From NCBI GenBank assembly GCA_036488815.1, contig DASXGX010000042.1, forward strand, positions 69,351-133,350: a DNA stretch of 64,000 nt, in the 5' to 3' direction. The position numbers were made by a program, and so were the translations under genes. This DNA is from Roseiarcus sp036488815. Lineage in GTDB: Bacteria; Pseudomonadota; Alphaproteobacteria; Rhizobiales; Beijerinckiaceae. Position 1 is the stretch's first letter, and each line of letters opens with the position of its first letter. Below are positions 52,687-62,123 of the stretch, piece by piece. The notes under the pieces are model-generated. The model searched no databases. It saw only the letters and a program-made list of their open reading frames with translations, and was not told the DNA's origin.

Positions 52687-53295
52687 CTACTCGCGCAGCG
52701 AAGCGGCGCGCACGACGCATTTGGATCTCCCTCCATCCATAGCGACATAACCGGGATACTCGCGGGCATCAAACTGATCATCAGATCGCCTCTGATCGAA
52801 GATCGCGTCGCTCCGCAATTGCCGGCGGAGTATGCGCCTCGCCGCCATCAGCGGATCGTCGTCGCGCCCAGGTCGCAGGACATCGCGAAAGCATGCCCTA
52901 ATCGCGCGCCTCACGTCACCTTTGCGGTAGGACAATAGCCCGGCGTCGATTGCTATGCATGCGCCGGCGTAGATTAGCGAGCAGTTCTCGGCCGCGTGCT
53001 TCGTCGCGCCGCTCATCCCCGCTGTGTCGATCGCTGCCATAAATTCAGCCATGTAGCGTTCGACGCGCCGCTTAGCGCGCCCAAGATCGTGCATGAGGAA
53101 CTCGACGAAAGGCCAAGCAGAATCGCATTGAACTTCCGTAGTCGCAAGCGAACTTGCCTCGCGTCGTCTGCGACCTGCGCTCGACCAGGAGGCGGGCGCG
53201 GCGACCGCCGACCTTCGTGTAATGGCTCGTATGCCTCGCCGGTGACGTCGTCTTCGACGTTTGCGAAATGAATTAGTCGCGGCGCACCGCCTCAC
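52687..53295 (-). pseudogene. DUF927-like C-terminal remnant
   Basis: The frame encodes up to 202 residues. The part from about residue 65 to 165 (VEFLMHDLGRAKRRVERYMA, then GATKHAAENCSLIYAGACIA and GDVRRAIRACFRDVL) resembles the C-terminal helical region of DUF927 helicase-like proteins found in prophages and integrative elements, where a FALIYxAGxLAxxxGL segment and a CFxDxL segment are usual. The ATPase core is absent and the first ~60 residues are out-of-frame-looking Arg-rich sequence. I read it as a decayed remnant. The family call is tentative because it rests on pattern memory alone. Confidence 0.4.
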
Positions 53296-53617
53296 GCCTA
53301 TACAGGTTGCCGACAGCTGGACTGTACGGGCCGCCTCATGCTATCGGCTCACACCTCGCTGTGCGAGATCGCACCGACCTCCGGATTTTCCGACCGGTGC
53401 ATCTCTACGAGACTGTCCGCCAGAGCACCGGTCAGACCCAGGGGCTTGGCGGCGCAAGGCCGCGGCGAGGCAGGTCAGACGCCTTCTGAGTCCCAGTGCG
53501 CTATCAGTCCACAGATTCTGGTTCGTCAATAGAACGCTACATCTTGCTAGCGCTCGCGATCGCTCACGCCTCGATACGCAGGCGGGCGCTTCGGCGAGCT
53601 GCTTGAAGGCGGCGCCC

Positions 53618-56455
53618 GTGACACAACAGGTTATAGCCCTCGGACCTTTCCTGCTCCATCCGGGGCGGAAGCTACTGCTGGAGGGCGATCAGCCCGTCCG
53701 ATTGGGCAACCGCGCGTTTGACATTCTGCTGGCTCTCGTCGAGCGCCCCGGCGAGGTCGTTGGCAAGGTTGAGCTGATCAAGCGCGCCTGGCCAGATACG
53801 GTTGTCCAGGAAGATAATCTTCGATTCCAGATCGGATTGCTTAGAAAAGCTCTTCGCGATGGACAGGGCGGCGCGCGCTACATCACGAACATTGCCGGCC
53901 GGGGCTATTGTTTCGTCGCGCCGGTCTCATACTCCGAGCGGCCGCGCGAGGCAGCCGGCGCGTCGCCGGCTGCGCCGCTGACCAACCTTCCGGTGAGGCT
54001 GACCCCGGCGATCGGGCGAGACTCAATCATCGGTGAGATCGCCGACCAGTTGCCTCTGCGGCGTTTCGTATCGATCGTAGGACCCGGAGGGATCGGAAAG
54101 ACGACCGTCGCCTTGGCCGTGGCGGAGCGTCTGGCCGGGTCCTATCGTCACGGCGTGTGCTTTATTGATTTGGCGCCGCTGGCGGATTCTCGCTTCGTAC
54201 CAAGCGCTCTGGGCTCCGTGCTCGGACTGTCGATCGTCACCGACAACCCCACTCCCGATCTCGTCTCGTTCATCACGGATCGGGAAATGCTGATCGTGTT
54301 CGACAATTGCGAGCACGTCGTTGAGGCGGTGGCTCTACTCGCGGAAGCGCTTCTGAAGGGCGCGCCCGGCGTGAACATCCTGGCGACAAGCCGGGAAGCC
54401 CTCCGCGCGGAAGGCGAAATTACGCATCGGCTCGGCCCTATGAGCGTGCCGCCGTCCTCGCCCGTTCCCACGGCCGCTACCGCGCTTACTTTCGCCTCGA
54501 TCCAGCTCTTCGCGCAGCGCGCGACGGCGCACGACGCCAGCTTCGTCCTGTCGGACGACGACGCGCCGATTGTCGCCGACATCTGCCGTCGCCTGGATGG
54601 AATTCCGCTGGCGATCGAATTGGGGGCGGCGAGGATCGACGCCCTGGGGGTAAGGGGACTAGCGGCCCGGATCGACGATCGTTTCGGCCTGTTGCGGAAG
54701 GGCCGGCGCACGGCCTTGCCGCGCCACCAGACGTTGAGTGCGATGTTCGACTGGAGCTTCAGCCGCCTCAGCGCCGCCGAGCAAACGGTCCTGACGGACT
54801 TGGCGGTATTCAAGGCATCGTTCAGCTTAGCCTGGGCGGCCGCAATCGCGGCGCCGTCTCACGATCCGGGCTTCGACGTTACCGACGCGCTGGAGAGCCT
54901 CGTCTCGAAGTCGCTCGTGACGACCGATGTGAGCGGACCTGAGATGCAATATCGGCTGCTCGAACTCACGCGGCTATACGCGATGCAGAAGTTGAAGGAG
55001 CGAGGCGCTGCACCAGAGTTGCTGCGGCGGCATGCCGAACACATGCTGGCGGTGCTCAAAGCGGCTGAACTCGACCGTGCGGAAGTTGCCGCAAGCCTAT
55101 GGTACGACCGTCACCCTCATGCGGTTGATGAAGTTCGCGCCGCTCTCGACTGTGCTTTCTCACCGGATGGCGACGCCAATCTGGGATGCGCGCTGACGGC
55201 GGCAGCCGCGCCGCTCTGGTTCCACTTTACGTTGATGGAGGAGTGTTGCGAGCAGATCGAACGCGCCCTGGCGCAGATCGGACCCACCGTCGACGAGGAT
55301 CCCCGCCGTGATCTCCAGCTCAACGCTTCGCTGGCCGCGGCGCTCCTCCACACGCTCGGAGTCGGTCCAGCGATGGGTGAGGCTTGGCGGCGCGCCGCGG
55401 CCTTGGCTGAACGCCTGGACGACGCAGAGTACAGATTGCGATGCTATTGGGGGTTATGGCTCAGCCACTTCCTTGGCGGCGACTATCGCGGAGCCCTCAG
55501 CGCCGCTAAGCGATTCAACGCAATTCCGGAACAACGGTTTCCGCTCGCGGATTTCCTTGTCAGCGAGCGTCTCCTGGGCGTGACCCATCACGTGCTGGGC
55601 GATCAGGAGACGGCGCGCCGGCACATTACGTCCATGCTCGACCGTTACCTCGCTCCGGCAGACCAATCCCACCGCCTCCGGTACCAATTTGATCAACGGG
55701 TCGCGGCCCTCGCAATCCTAGGGCAGATCCTCTGGATTCAGGGATCACCGGACCAGGCGATGCTCACCGTCGAGCTCGCCGTTGACGAGGCAACGTCTGC
55801 CGGACATGCCCCATCCTTGTTGTATGTGCTGGTCCACGGTGCTTTCCCGGTAGCGCTTCAATGCGGAAACCTCGACCGGGCGGATCAATTCATCGAGATG
55901 CAGCGTAAGATTTCGGACATAAATCGTAGCTGGAGGCCCTGGAGCGAAGTCAACGGGAGCGTCCGCCTGATCGAGAGCGGCGATCCGCATGAAGGGACCC
56001 GCCTCCTCCAGTGCCTCTCCGGAATGCCCCCCGTAGGCTTCCTACAGCGCTACGTCTCATTCCTCGGCACCCTCGCGGTCGGCGCGCTCGAAGTTGGTGA
56101 CCGCGTTTGCGCTGTCACGGCGATTGAGACCGCCCTGCAGCAATCCGAGCGAGACGAAAATCGATGGTGTGTCGCCGAGCTTCTGAGGATCAAAGGTGAA
56201 GTGGCATTGAAGGGCGGGCGTGACTCAGTCGCCGAGGCCGAAGCTCTGTTCCTGGAATCTCTCGATTGGTCGCGGCGGCAAGGCGCGTTGTCGTGGGAAC
56301 TGAGGACCGCAATGAGCCTCGCCCGCCTGAAGCTAGCGCAAGGTCGCGCGGCCGAGGCGAGCGCTTTGCTTGGCCGGGTTTACAACGAGTTCAGGGAGGG
56401 ATTCGAGACTGCTGATCTCATCCGCGCCCGCAACCTCCTCGGATCAATGGAGTGA
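53618..56455 (+). CDS. Winged-helix / NB-ARC ATPase / TPR transcription regulator
   Basis: I choose the GTG at 53618 because it precedes the domain start by only a few residues; the frame is open to 53261 without family features. The 945-residue protein has an OmpR-type winged helix (about residues 5-100, with RAFDILLALVERPGEVVGK and NLRFQIGLLRKAL), an NB-ARC-type ATPase (P-loop VGPGGIGKTTVALAVAERLA near residue 150; Walker B LIVFDNCEHVV; sensor ILATSREALRAEGE; GIPLAIELGAARI), and a long helical TPR-like C-terminal half. Such regulators are large ligand-gated activators that multimerise. Its likely targets are the downstream exported, DUF202 and sulfite-oxidase genes; that is inference from position. 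Confidence 0.85.
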   Translation: MTQQVIALGPFLLHPGRKLLLEGDQPVRLGNRAFDILLALVERPGEVVGKVELIKRAWPDTVVQEDNLRFQIGLLRKALRDGQGGARYITNIAGRGYCFVAPVSYSERPREAAGASPAAPLTNLPVRLTPAIGRDSIIGEIADQLPLRRFVSIVGPGGIGKTTVALAVAERLAGSYRHGVCFIDLAPLADSRFVPSALGSVLGLSIVTDNPTPDLVSFITDREMLIVFDNCEHVVEAVALLAEALLKGAPGVNILATSREALRAEGEITHRLGPMSVPPSSPVPTAATALTFASIQLFAQRATAHDASFVLSDDDAPIVADICRRLDGIPLAIELGAARIDALGVRGLAARIDDRFGLLRKGRRTALPRHQTLSAMFDWSFSRLSAAEQTVLTDLAVFKASFSLAWAAAIAAPSHDPGFDVTDALESLVSKSLVTTDVSGPEMQYRLLELTRLYAMQKLKERGAAPELLRRHAEHMLAVLKAAELDRAEVAASLWYDRHPHAVDEVRAALDCAFSPDGDANLGCALTAAAAPLWFHFTLMEECCEQIERALAQIGPTVDEDPRRDLQLNASLAAALLHTLGVGPAMGEAWRRAAALAERLDDAEYRLRCYWGLWLSHFLGGDYRGALSAAKRFNAIPEQRFPLADFLVSERLLGVTHHVLGDQETARRHITSMLDRYLAPADQSHRLRYQFDQRVAALAILGQILWIQGSPDQAMLTVELAVDEATSAGHAPSLLYVLVHGAFPVALQCGNLDRADQFIEMQRKISDINRSWRPWSEVNGSVRLIESGDPHEGTRLLQCLSGMPPVGFLQRYVSFLGTLAVGALEVGDRVCAVTAIETALQQSERDENRWCVAELLRIKGEVALKGGRDSVAEAEALFLESLDWSRRQGALSWELRTAMSLARLKLAQGRAAEASALLGRVYNEFREGFETADLIRARNLLGSME

Positions 56456-56837
56456 AAACCGGGTGCATGATGTTGCCTCCACAAAACCAACATCTCGCCC
56501 GGTCGTGAAAAGTCGAGCACGCGTTGTTTTTGGTAGGCCCGCAGCTCCACACCGCGGATACAAACTCCGATCCTTGATCGACCCGAACAGCCTTCGAGGT
56601 TCACCGCCGTAAATCGAGGTTCCATTCGAAACTGCCAGCGCACAATTGATGCCGCGGCTCGCGATCCGCCAAGATCGGGCCCGCTTCCATCGAATGTCGG
56701 TGGGACCGACTAATCGCGAAGGAGGACTGTTGGGGGGAACTTATAACATCTCACAGGTGCTTCCCATTACCAACGAGCGCCTGCCACCGGCATGGCATAT
56801 TCGGGAGGCGTCGCAAAAACATCGCCTGGAGGCGAAC
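56456..56837. other. Intergenic region upstream of the small exported protein
   Basis: About 380 bases with no supported gene. It probably holds the promoter for the genes that follow. A GAAGGAGGACTG stretch near 56720 looks like a ribosome site, but the frame after it has no recognisable product. Confidence 0.4.
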
Positions 56838-57089
56838 ATGAACAGCACCTGTGTCGCTATAGTCAGCCTTTTGGCGCTCTCGGCCGCCGCGTTGGGTCAG
56901 GAGCGCCCCCCCAACCGGGTGAGCCGGCACGTCATCGCGCGCGCCGCCGGCGCAACAATGTCCCTCTATCCCGCCAACCATTACGTCCGAAACGCGAACA
57001 ATTGCGGGATGGAGACGTCGCGGCCGGTCTGGGGCCGGCACCACGTCCTTCTCGGCTACGCCTGCTACAGCAACCCGAACGGGAGCTGA
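56838..57089 (+). CDS. Small exported protein of unknown function
   Basis: The ATG at 56838 follows GGAGGCGAAC and gives 83 residues with a signal peptide (MNSTCVAIVSLLALSAAALG). The mature part is short, with two cysteines (NNCGM and GYACYSNP) that could form one disulfide, and basic residues after the cut. I recognise no family. It lies between the large regulator and the DUF202 gene in the same orientation. Confidence 0.6.
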   Translation: MNSTCVAIVSLLALSAAALGQERPPNRVSRHVIARAAGATMSLYPANHYVRNANNCGMETSRPVWGRHHVLLGYACYSNPNGS

Positions 57090-57248
57090 CGCGCCGTCCC
57101 TCAGGCATTGGCCACGACCAGCGCGCAACGGCCGCAGCAATCCAAATATTCAAATTGTCAGGCGCGATTACACTTCCCGATGAAGCCATTCAGGGGTGAT
57201 CGCGAAGCCGGCGCGACACCCCACCTTCATCGTGCGAGGAGAGATTCA

Positions 57249-57632
57249 ATGATCGCCAACTACACAAACCACGCGGCGAACGCGCGAACCTTTCTTGCCT
57301 GGATACGCACCGGCTTGGCCGTGGCGGCATTTGGATTTTTACTCATCAAGCTGAACTTCTTTGTCGATGCGGTCGGCGGCGGAAACATACCCCATGTTCC
57401 TTCGGGCGACGCTGGCGCGGCAGTCGCGGTCGCGACTCACTACACCGGAATGGCAATGGTCGCGATCGGCATCGCCGCCATTGCACGAAGCGGCTTCGCC
57501 TTTGAACGCACGCGCCGCGCGATTGATCGCGATGAGGTTGTCGAGATCCCGCAGTCCGCTGCGGAGTCCTTACTTTCGGCGGCGCTCGCGATCGTCGTGT
57601 TGATTTTCTGCATCAGCCTGGCGCGGATCTGA
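57249..57632 (+). CDS. DUF202 (YidH-like) membrane protein
   Basis: The 127-residue protein has the DUF202 signature ARTFLAWIRTGLAVAAFGFL at its start and three membrane helices in all, the last at the C-terminus (SLLSAALAIVVLIFCISLA). GAGGAGA precedes the ATG. The family is found in the inner membrane with no established function. It starts 46 bases before the sulfite-oxidase-like gene, which suggests cotranscription. Confidence 0.85.
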   Translation: MIANYTNHAANARTFLAWIRTGLAVAAFGFLLIKLNFFVDAVGGGNIPHVPSGDAGAAVAVATHYTGMAMVAIGIAAIARSGFAFERTRRAIDRDEVVEIPQSAAESLLSAALAIVVLIFCISLARI

Positions 57633-57677
57633 CGTACGCGCCGCGCGATTCCTTCGAGCCAGATAGGAGACACTGCG

Positions 57678-58781
57678 ATGGATGTGAAAACCGAGAGCTG
57701 GTCCGACGCCGTTATGCGTCCCGTTGGACTGATTATCCGGCAAAGAGACCCAAACAATCTCGAAATGCCATTCGATCAGCTCGGCGAGTTCATCACGCCG
57801 TCCGAGCTGTTTTACATACGCAGTCATTTCCCCACGCCGAAGGTAGATCCGCTTGCCTATCGGCTATCGATAAGCGGCGCGGTGCGGAACGAGCTGAGCT
57901 TGAGCTATGCCGATATTCGCGCAATGCCTTCACGGACATGCGTCGCCACGCTGGAATGCGCCGGCAATGGCCGGGTATTCATGGCGCCGCCGGTACCCGG
58001 CGCACAATGGCAACTCGGCGCCGTCGGCAATGCCGAATGGACGGGTGTTCCGCTGTCCGTGCTGTTGGAGCGCGCCGGCATCGCGGACGATGTGTGCGAA
58101 CTGGTGCTCGAAGGCGCCGATCGCGGCGTCCCGACGGAAGAGCCAAAGCCCCCGGGTCCGATCTCTTATGCCCGTAGCATTACTCGGGCGCGGGCGATGG
58201 AGGCCGACGTGCTGATCGCCTACCAGATGAACGGGCAGGATCTGACGCCCGATCACGGCTATCCGCTGCGCGCGATAGTGCCGGGGCATTACGGCATGGC
58301 GTCGGTCAAGTGGCTGACCGACATCGTTGCGACCACAAAACCGTTTCAGGGTTATTGGCAAACTTCTGACTACGGCTATTGGGATGATTCCGAGGGGATA
58401 CCTGTACGCCGCCCGCTCGCCGAGATGAAACTGAAGTCGCAGATCGCACGTCCCCGTGTCTACGAGCGCCTCGAACCTGGTCGCCCCTACACGATATTCG
58501 GCGCCGCTTGGGCAGGAGACACCGACGTCACCGAGATCTTGATCAGCCTCGACGCCGGCGGATCGTGGGTGAAGGGCGACTTCGTCGACCCGATAAGCCG
58601 TCACGCATGGCGCCGCTGGAAATACGATTGGATCACGCCGGCACAACCTGGCCGTTATACGCTGTTGGCGCGTGCGGTGGGAGCAGACCAACATGGCCAG
58701 CCAGACGCTCACGATCCAAATTTCGGCAGCTACGTGATCGATCACCCCTTGCCAATTGAGGTCTTTGTGGGAGCGCCTTGA
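57678..58781 (+). CDS. Sulfite-oxidase-like molybdopterin enzyme, apparently without export signal
   Basis: The 367-residue protein has the oxidoreductase molybdopterin-binding domain, with the molybdenum-ligand cysteine at residue 94 in LECAGNGRVFM, WTGVPLSVLLERAG, and the GYPLRAIVPGHYGMASVKWL segment, followed by a dimerisation domain (about 240-360, FGAAWAGDTDVTEILISLDA GGSW). This is the SorA/SoxC/plant sulfite oxidase layout. Bacterial members normally carry a TAT or Sec signal; none is visible here (it begins MDVKTESWSD), so it may be cytoplasmic like the plant enzyme. No cytochrome or heme domain and no sox or sor genes adjoin it, so the substrate and electron acceptor are unknown. Confidence 0.85.
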   Translation: MDVKTESWSDAVMRPVGLIIRQRDPNNLEMPFDQLGEFITPSELFYIRSHFPTPKVDPLAYRLSISGAVRNELSLSYADIRAMPSRTCVATLECAGNGRVFMAPPVPGAQWQLGAVGNAEWTGVPLSVLLERAGIADDVCELVLEGADRGVPTEEPKPPGPISYARSITRARAMEADVLIAYQMNGQDLTPDHGYPLRAIVPGHYGMASVKWLTDIVATTKPFQGYWQTSDYGYWDDSEGIPVRRPLAEMKLKSQIARPRVYERLEPGRPYTIFGAAWAGDTDVTEILISLDAGGSWVKGDFVDPISRHAWRRWKYDWITPAQPGRYTLLARAVGADQHGQPDAHDPNFGSYVIDHPLPIEVFVGAP

Positions 58782-59021
58782 CGTGAGATATACCAAAAGC
58801 CACCGATCTAAGATTGGACGCTCGGGCGGTCGCTCACTGATCACGCCTGCGAAGGCCATGAGCGCAGTTTCGGCGGCCCAACGAACAGGGCGGCGACCTT
58901 TCGGCCAACGGCGATGAATACCCACAACGCGGTATAACGACATCACTGACAACGAATGGATCGTGTCAGCTGAGAAATTTGAACATCCGCTGTCCGCCAA
59001 ACGGGACCTTGTCTCGCCTGC
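58782..59021. other. Intergenic region, no gene seen
   Basis: Together with the bases up to 59267 this gap is nearly 490 bases. Apart from the short frame at 59022 I see no coding evidence, repeat or clear promoter here. Confidence 0.4.
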
Positions 59022-59141
59022 ATGGGGCTCTTCAAAAGCGGTAAGGTCGCGGCGGCGATCGTTGTTATCTCGCGCTTCTTAGCACCAGCGTCCACGGCCG
59101 ACGACTACGATAACCTGCTGCGGCGGCGCTGCGAAGCATAG
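59022..59141 (+). CDS. Possible 39-residue exported peptide
   Basis: An ATG opens a short frame with a signal-peptide-like start (MGLFKSGKVAAAIVVISRFL, then an APASTA cut site) and only about 14 mature residues, DDYDNLLRRRCEA-like with one Cys. There is no good ribosome site. It may be a truncated exported protein or chance. Confidence 0.25.
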   Translation: MGLFKSGKVAAAIVVISRFLAPASTADDYDNLLRRRCEA

Positions 59142-59267
59142 TCAAAGCGACCTTTAGGGTATGTGAGGCAACTCGCTGTGATGGATTTCAGGCCGTGATG
59201 GAGTTCGGCGTCACTAACGCCGCAGAGCTAACTTCGTCGCGTTCCACCCGAATGAAGTGGAGGACCC

Positions 59268-60044
59268 ATGCGTTCCTATCGTCAGGCGATCGCAGTCGCA
59301 TTGGCCACCTTCGTCGCCAGCCTCCTCGGCATGGCGCTCCGGCTCGTCGTGCCGGCGCAGGCGCTCAACGATTCCAAGGCGATGGTCGGGGGGACGGCCG
59401 GTCTCATCACCTTATTGCTGGCGCTCGTCCTCGGCCTCCTCGTCTACACCGCCTTCACCGTCTACTCGACGCAGCAGTCCGAGGCGCAGGGGCTTGGCCC
59501 GGTGGTGATCGAGTTGGACGTTCTCCTCGAACAGTATGGGTCAGAAGCCCTGCGCGGGCGAATCGGCTTGAGGGAGGCGCTCGGCCGGTCCCGCCGGAGG
59601 TTCTTCGGTGACCTCGAACATGGTCCGCAGGCCCACACCTTCGAGGAGACCCGGGCGACCATGCACTGGATGAACACTTATTTCGACAACCTCCAGCCCG
59701 CGACCGAGAGGCAGCGGCAACTGCTGGTCTCGGCCAAGGACCTGGCCAAGACCTTCGCCGAGACCCAAATGCTGATGGCGCGGCAACTCGCCAATCCTTT
59801 TCCCGGGCACCTGCTCGTCGTCGTCGCCTTCTGGGCCTCCTTGCTGTTTCTCGGCAACGGCCTCATCGCGACGCCGAACGCCGTTACGGTCGCGGCGCAT
59901 CTATTGGGCGCAATTGCGGTCGCCAGCGCGGTCTTTCTAATTCTGGAGCTGAGCCACCCCTACTCCGGCGTGATCCGCCTTTCCCCCGCTCCCCTCGACC
60001 GTCTTATGCTGCAGCTTGGGGACGCGGCAAATGTGGCCAAGTAA
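59268..60044 (+). CDS. DUF4239 (bestrophin-like) membrane protein
   Basis: The ATG at 59268 has GGAGG six bases in front and gives 258 residues. Two N-terminal membrane helices (QAIAVALATFVASLLGMALR and AGLITLLLALVLGLLVYTAF) frame the family TVYSTQQSEAQGLGPVVIEL segment, and two more lie near the C-terminus before HPYSGVIRLS. This is the layout of DUF4239, proposed to resemble bestrophin channels. Function unknown. It ends the accessory-looking block. Confidence 0.85.
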   Translation: MRSYRQAIAVALATFVASLLGMALRLVVPAQALNDSKAMVGGTAGLITLLLALVLGLLVYTAFTVYSTQQSEAQGLGPVVIELDVLLEQYGSEALRGRIGLREALGRSRRRFFGDLEHGPQAHTFEETRATMHWMNTYFDNLQPATERQRQLLVSAKDLAKTFAETQMLMARQLANPFPGHLLVVVAFWASLLFLGNGLIATPNAVTVAAHLLGAIAVASAVFLILELSHPYSGVIRLSPAPLDRLMLQLGDAANVAK

Positions 60045-60673
60045 TGCCGCCCAATTGCGACGACCCGCAGTGAAGGAGCGAACTGGCGCAATCGACCCGA
60101 AGGCGACGTCTAACGGGCAGGACTGGCCGACGACGGAATGGCGGCTCAGGTCAATCGAAATGGGAAAGCGGACATTCGTTCCCCCTGACGTCGCGGCGAC
60201 GCACGGCGCCAAGCCGAGTTCGCGCTAAAGCCAGCAACGCTTGGTAGGCGCCAATTGCCGTCGTTGCCGACACACCCATCCCGGTTCAAACCCGTAACGG
60301 CGAAGAAACCCGGTTCAATCCCTAACGTGGTCTTGTTCAGCGCCCTGCCAGCGGCTCCACGTCTTTGGTCTGGGGGGTGAAAACAGCAAATTCTTCAAAA
60401 TCGCCCCTCCCCCCCGCAACAGGAATACCGACAATTATGAAAAGTCAGCCCGGCGAAAGACTCGGGCGGCGCAACGGCGACTTTGCGGCGAAATCGAGCT
60501 TCCCCTTCCAAGTTACAGCAGGTATGTCACACTGTGGTATGTCGCGCCGACCCCGAAAAACGAGGGCGGAGCGGGAGCTGGCCTGTAGAACAAGAATGCG
60601 GACCAGCGCGGCAAAGAGGCTTTGGCTGGGCCGCGATCAAGTGGGCGAATACGACCCAACGGGAGGAACTGAA
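60045..60673. other. Long intergenic region before the binding-protein gene, with a tandem repeat pair
   Basis: About 630 bases without a supported gene. Two near-identical 19-20 base units, CCCGGTTCAAACCCGTAACG at 60280-60299 and CCCGGTTCAATCCCTAACG at 60309-60327, lie 29 bases apart, roughly 350 bases before the next gene. A GGTATGTC word is repeated at 60519 and 60536. These could be regulator sites or remnants. The frame of the next gene is open through part of this region but without family features. Confidence 0.5.
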
Positions 60674-62023
60674 ATGGCGTTCGATGTCAAAATTGGTGAT
60701 TTGTCGCGCCGGTCGCTGCTGATCGGCGGCGCAGGACTCATTGGCGGCGCGGTGCTTTCCGAGGGACTGATCTTCCCCGCTCTTGGCGACGACATGCCGG
60801 CGATGGGCACGTGGCCTGAGGGCTCGACGGGATCGTCCGTCACGATCGGCGCGACGGTGCCGCGCACCGGCGCCTACGCGGTCCAGGGCGAGGACGAACT
60901 CAAGGGCGTCCAGCTCGCAATCGAGCACATCAACAGCGGTCATGACCTGATTAGGAAGATCGCGCCCAAGGTTACCAAGGGCGTGCTCGGCAAGGAAGTG
61001 AAGCTGGTCGTCGCCGATTCCAGCGCCAAGCCGAACCAGGCGGTCCAGGAGCAGCAGACCTTTATCAACGACAGCAAGATCGTCGCGATGTTCGGCGCGA
61101 CCTCGTCGGCGGTTGCGGTGGCGCTCAACAAGTTCGCCCAGCGTGAGAAGATTCTCTATATCGTAGGGATTTCGGGCTCCAACGACACGACCGGCAAGGA
61201 CTGCGCGCGCTACTCGTTCCGCCAGTGCTTCTATGGCGAAACGGCCGCGAACGCGATCGGCCCGGTGCTCGTCAAAGCCTATGGCAAGGGGAAGAAGGCG
61301 GCGTTCATGACGCCGGACTATACCTATGGCCACACGACCACCAAATCGGTCAACGACTACCTGACCGCCAACGGCGGTTGGACCCAGGTGACTGACCAGG
61401 TGTCGCCGCTCGGCACCCAGGACTTCAGCCAGTACCTGACCAATATCTCCAACTCGGGCGCCGACGTCATCATCAACGTCAACTGGGGCCGCGACGCGGT
61501 GCTGTCGGTCCAGCAGGCCAAGCAGTTCGGCCTCACGCCGAAGATGAAGATGGTCATTCCTTACCAGATCCCGTTCCTCGCCAAGGAAGTGGGGCCGGAC
61601 CTGACCGAAGGCGTCTACGCCGCCACGGACTTCTGGTGGACTCTGGAGGACAAGTATCCGCTCGCCAAGATGTTGGTCGAGGAGTTCGAGAAGAAGTACA
61701 ACTACAAGCCGGAATGGGGCGCGAACAACGCCTATATGCAGTTCGCCGTCTGGGCGCGGATGGTCTCCGGAGCCGGAACCTTCTATCCGCCGGCCGTGAT
61801 CAAGGAATACGAGAAGGGCGAGAAGTTCGACTCGACCGTCGGCGAAGTCTATTTCCGCGCCGCCGACCACCAACTCGTCCGCCCGGTCGTCATCGTCAAG
61901 GGCAAGGCCGCCAAAGATATGAAGAACGACCAGGACTACTGGGAAGTCCTAGAAGTCGTCCCTGGCGAAGGGCTGATGCAGAAGCCCGACGCGTTTGGCT
62001 GCAAGCTCGGCGACTACACCTGA
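60674..62023 (+). CDS. ABC transporter substrate-binding protein, HAAT (Liv/urea/amide) family, TAT-exported
   Basis: The ATG at 60674 directly follows GGGAGGA and gives 449 residues. A twin-arginine signal is visible (LSRRSLLIGGAGLIGGAVLS). The mature protein shows the type 1 periplasmic-binding fold: GATVPRTGAYAVQGEDELKG, VADSSAKPNQAVQEQQTFIN, FGATSSAVAVALNKFAQREK, TPDYTYGHTTTKSVNDYL and GADVIINVNWGRDAVLSVQQ. It captures an amino acid, amide or related small molecule in the periplasm. TAT export suggests folding before export, perhaps with a bound ion. Two permease genes follow. Confidence 0.92.
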   Translation: MAFDVKIGDLSRRSLLIGGAGLIGGAVLSEGLIFPALGDDMPAMGTWPEGSTGSSVTIGATVPRTGAYAVQGEDELKGVQLAIEHINSGHDLIRKIAPKVTKGVLGKEVKLVVADSSAKPNQAVQEQQTFINDSKIVAMFGATSSAVAVALNKFAQREKILYIVGISGSNDTTGKDCARYSFRQCFYGETAANAIGPVLVKAYGKGKKAAFMTPDYTYGHTTTKSVNDYLTANGGWTQVTDQVSPLGTQDFSQYLTNISNSGADVIINVNWGRDAVLSVQQAKQFGLTPKMKMVIPYQIPFLAKEVGPDLTEGVYAATDFWWTLEDKYPLAKMLVEEFEKKYNYKPEWGANNAYMQFAVWARMVSGAGTFYPPAVIKEYEKGEKFDSTVGEVYFRAADHQLVRPVVIVKGKAAKDMKNDQDYWEVLEVVPGEGLMQKPDAFGCKLGDYT

Positions 62024-62123
62024 TCGTCGAACGCCTACGTTTGCGCGTCGCCGGCTCCGCGAGGGGTCGGCGCCGCGTGTGTCGATCAGTAAGGGTCACA
62101 GCCGAAAAAATGCGGGCGACACC

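Noticed and set aside
52687..53295. Treating the DUF927-like frame as an intact gene
   Set aside because: Only a C-terminal segment resembles the family, the ATPase core is missing, and the N-terminal part is Arg-rich noise.
53261..53617. Upstream extension of the NB-ARC regulator by 119 codons
   Set aside because: The extension has no domain or conserved feature and overlaps the decayed region; the GTG at 53618 precedes the winged helix directly.
51929..60673. A defined integrated element with both attachment sites
   Set aside because: I could not find a second copy of the tRNA-Lys 3' end or an integrase gene in the window, so boundaries cannot be drawn.
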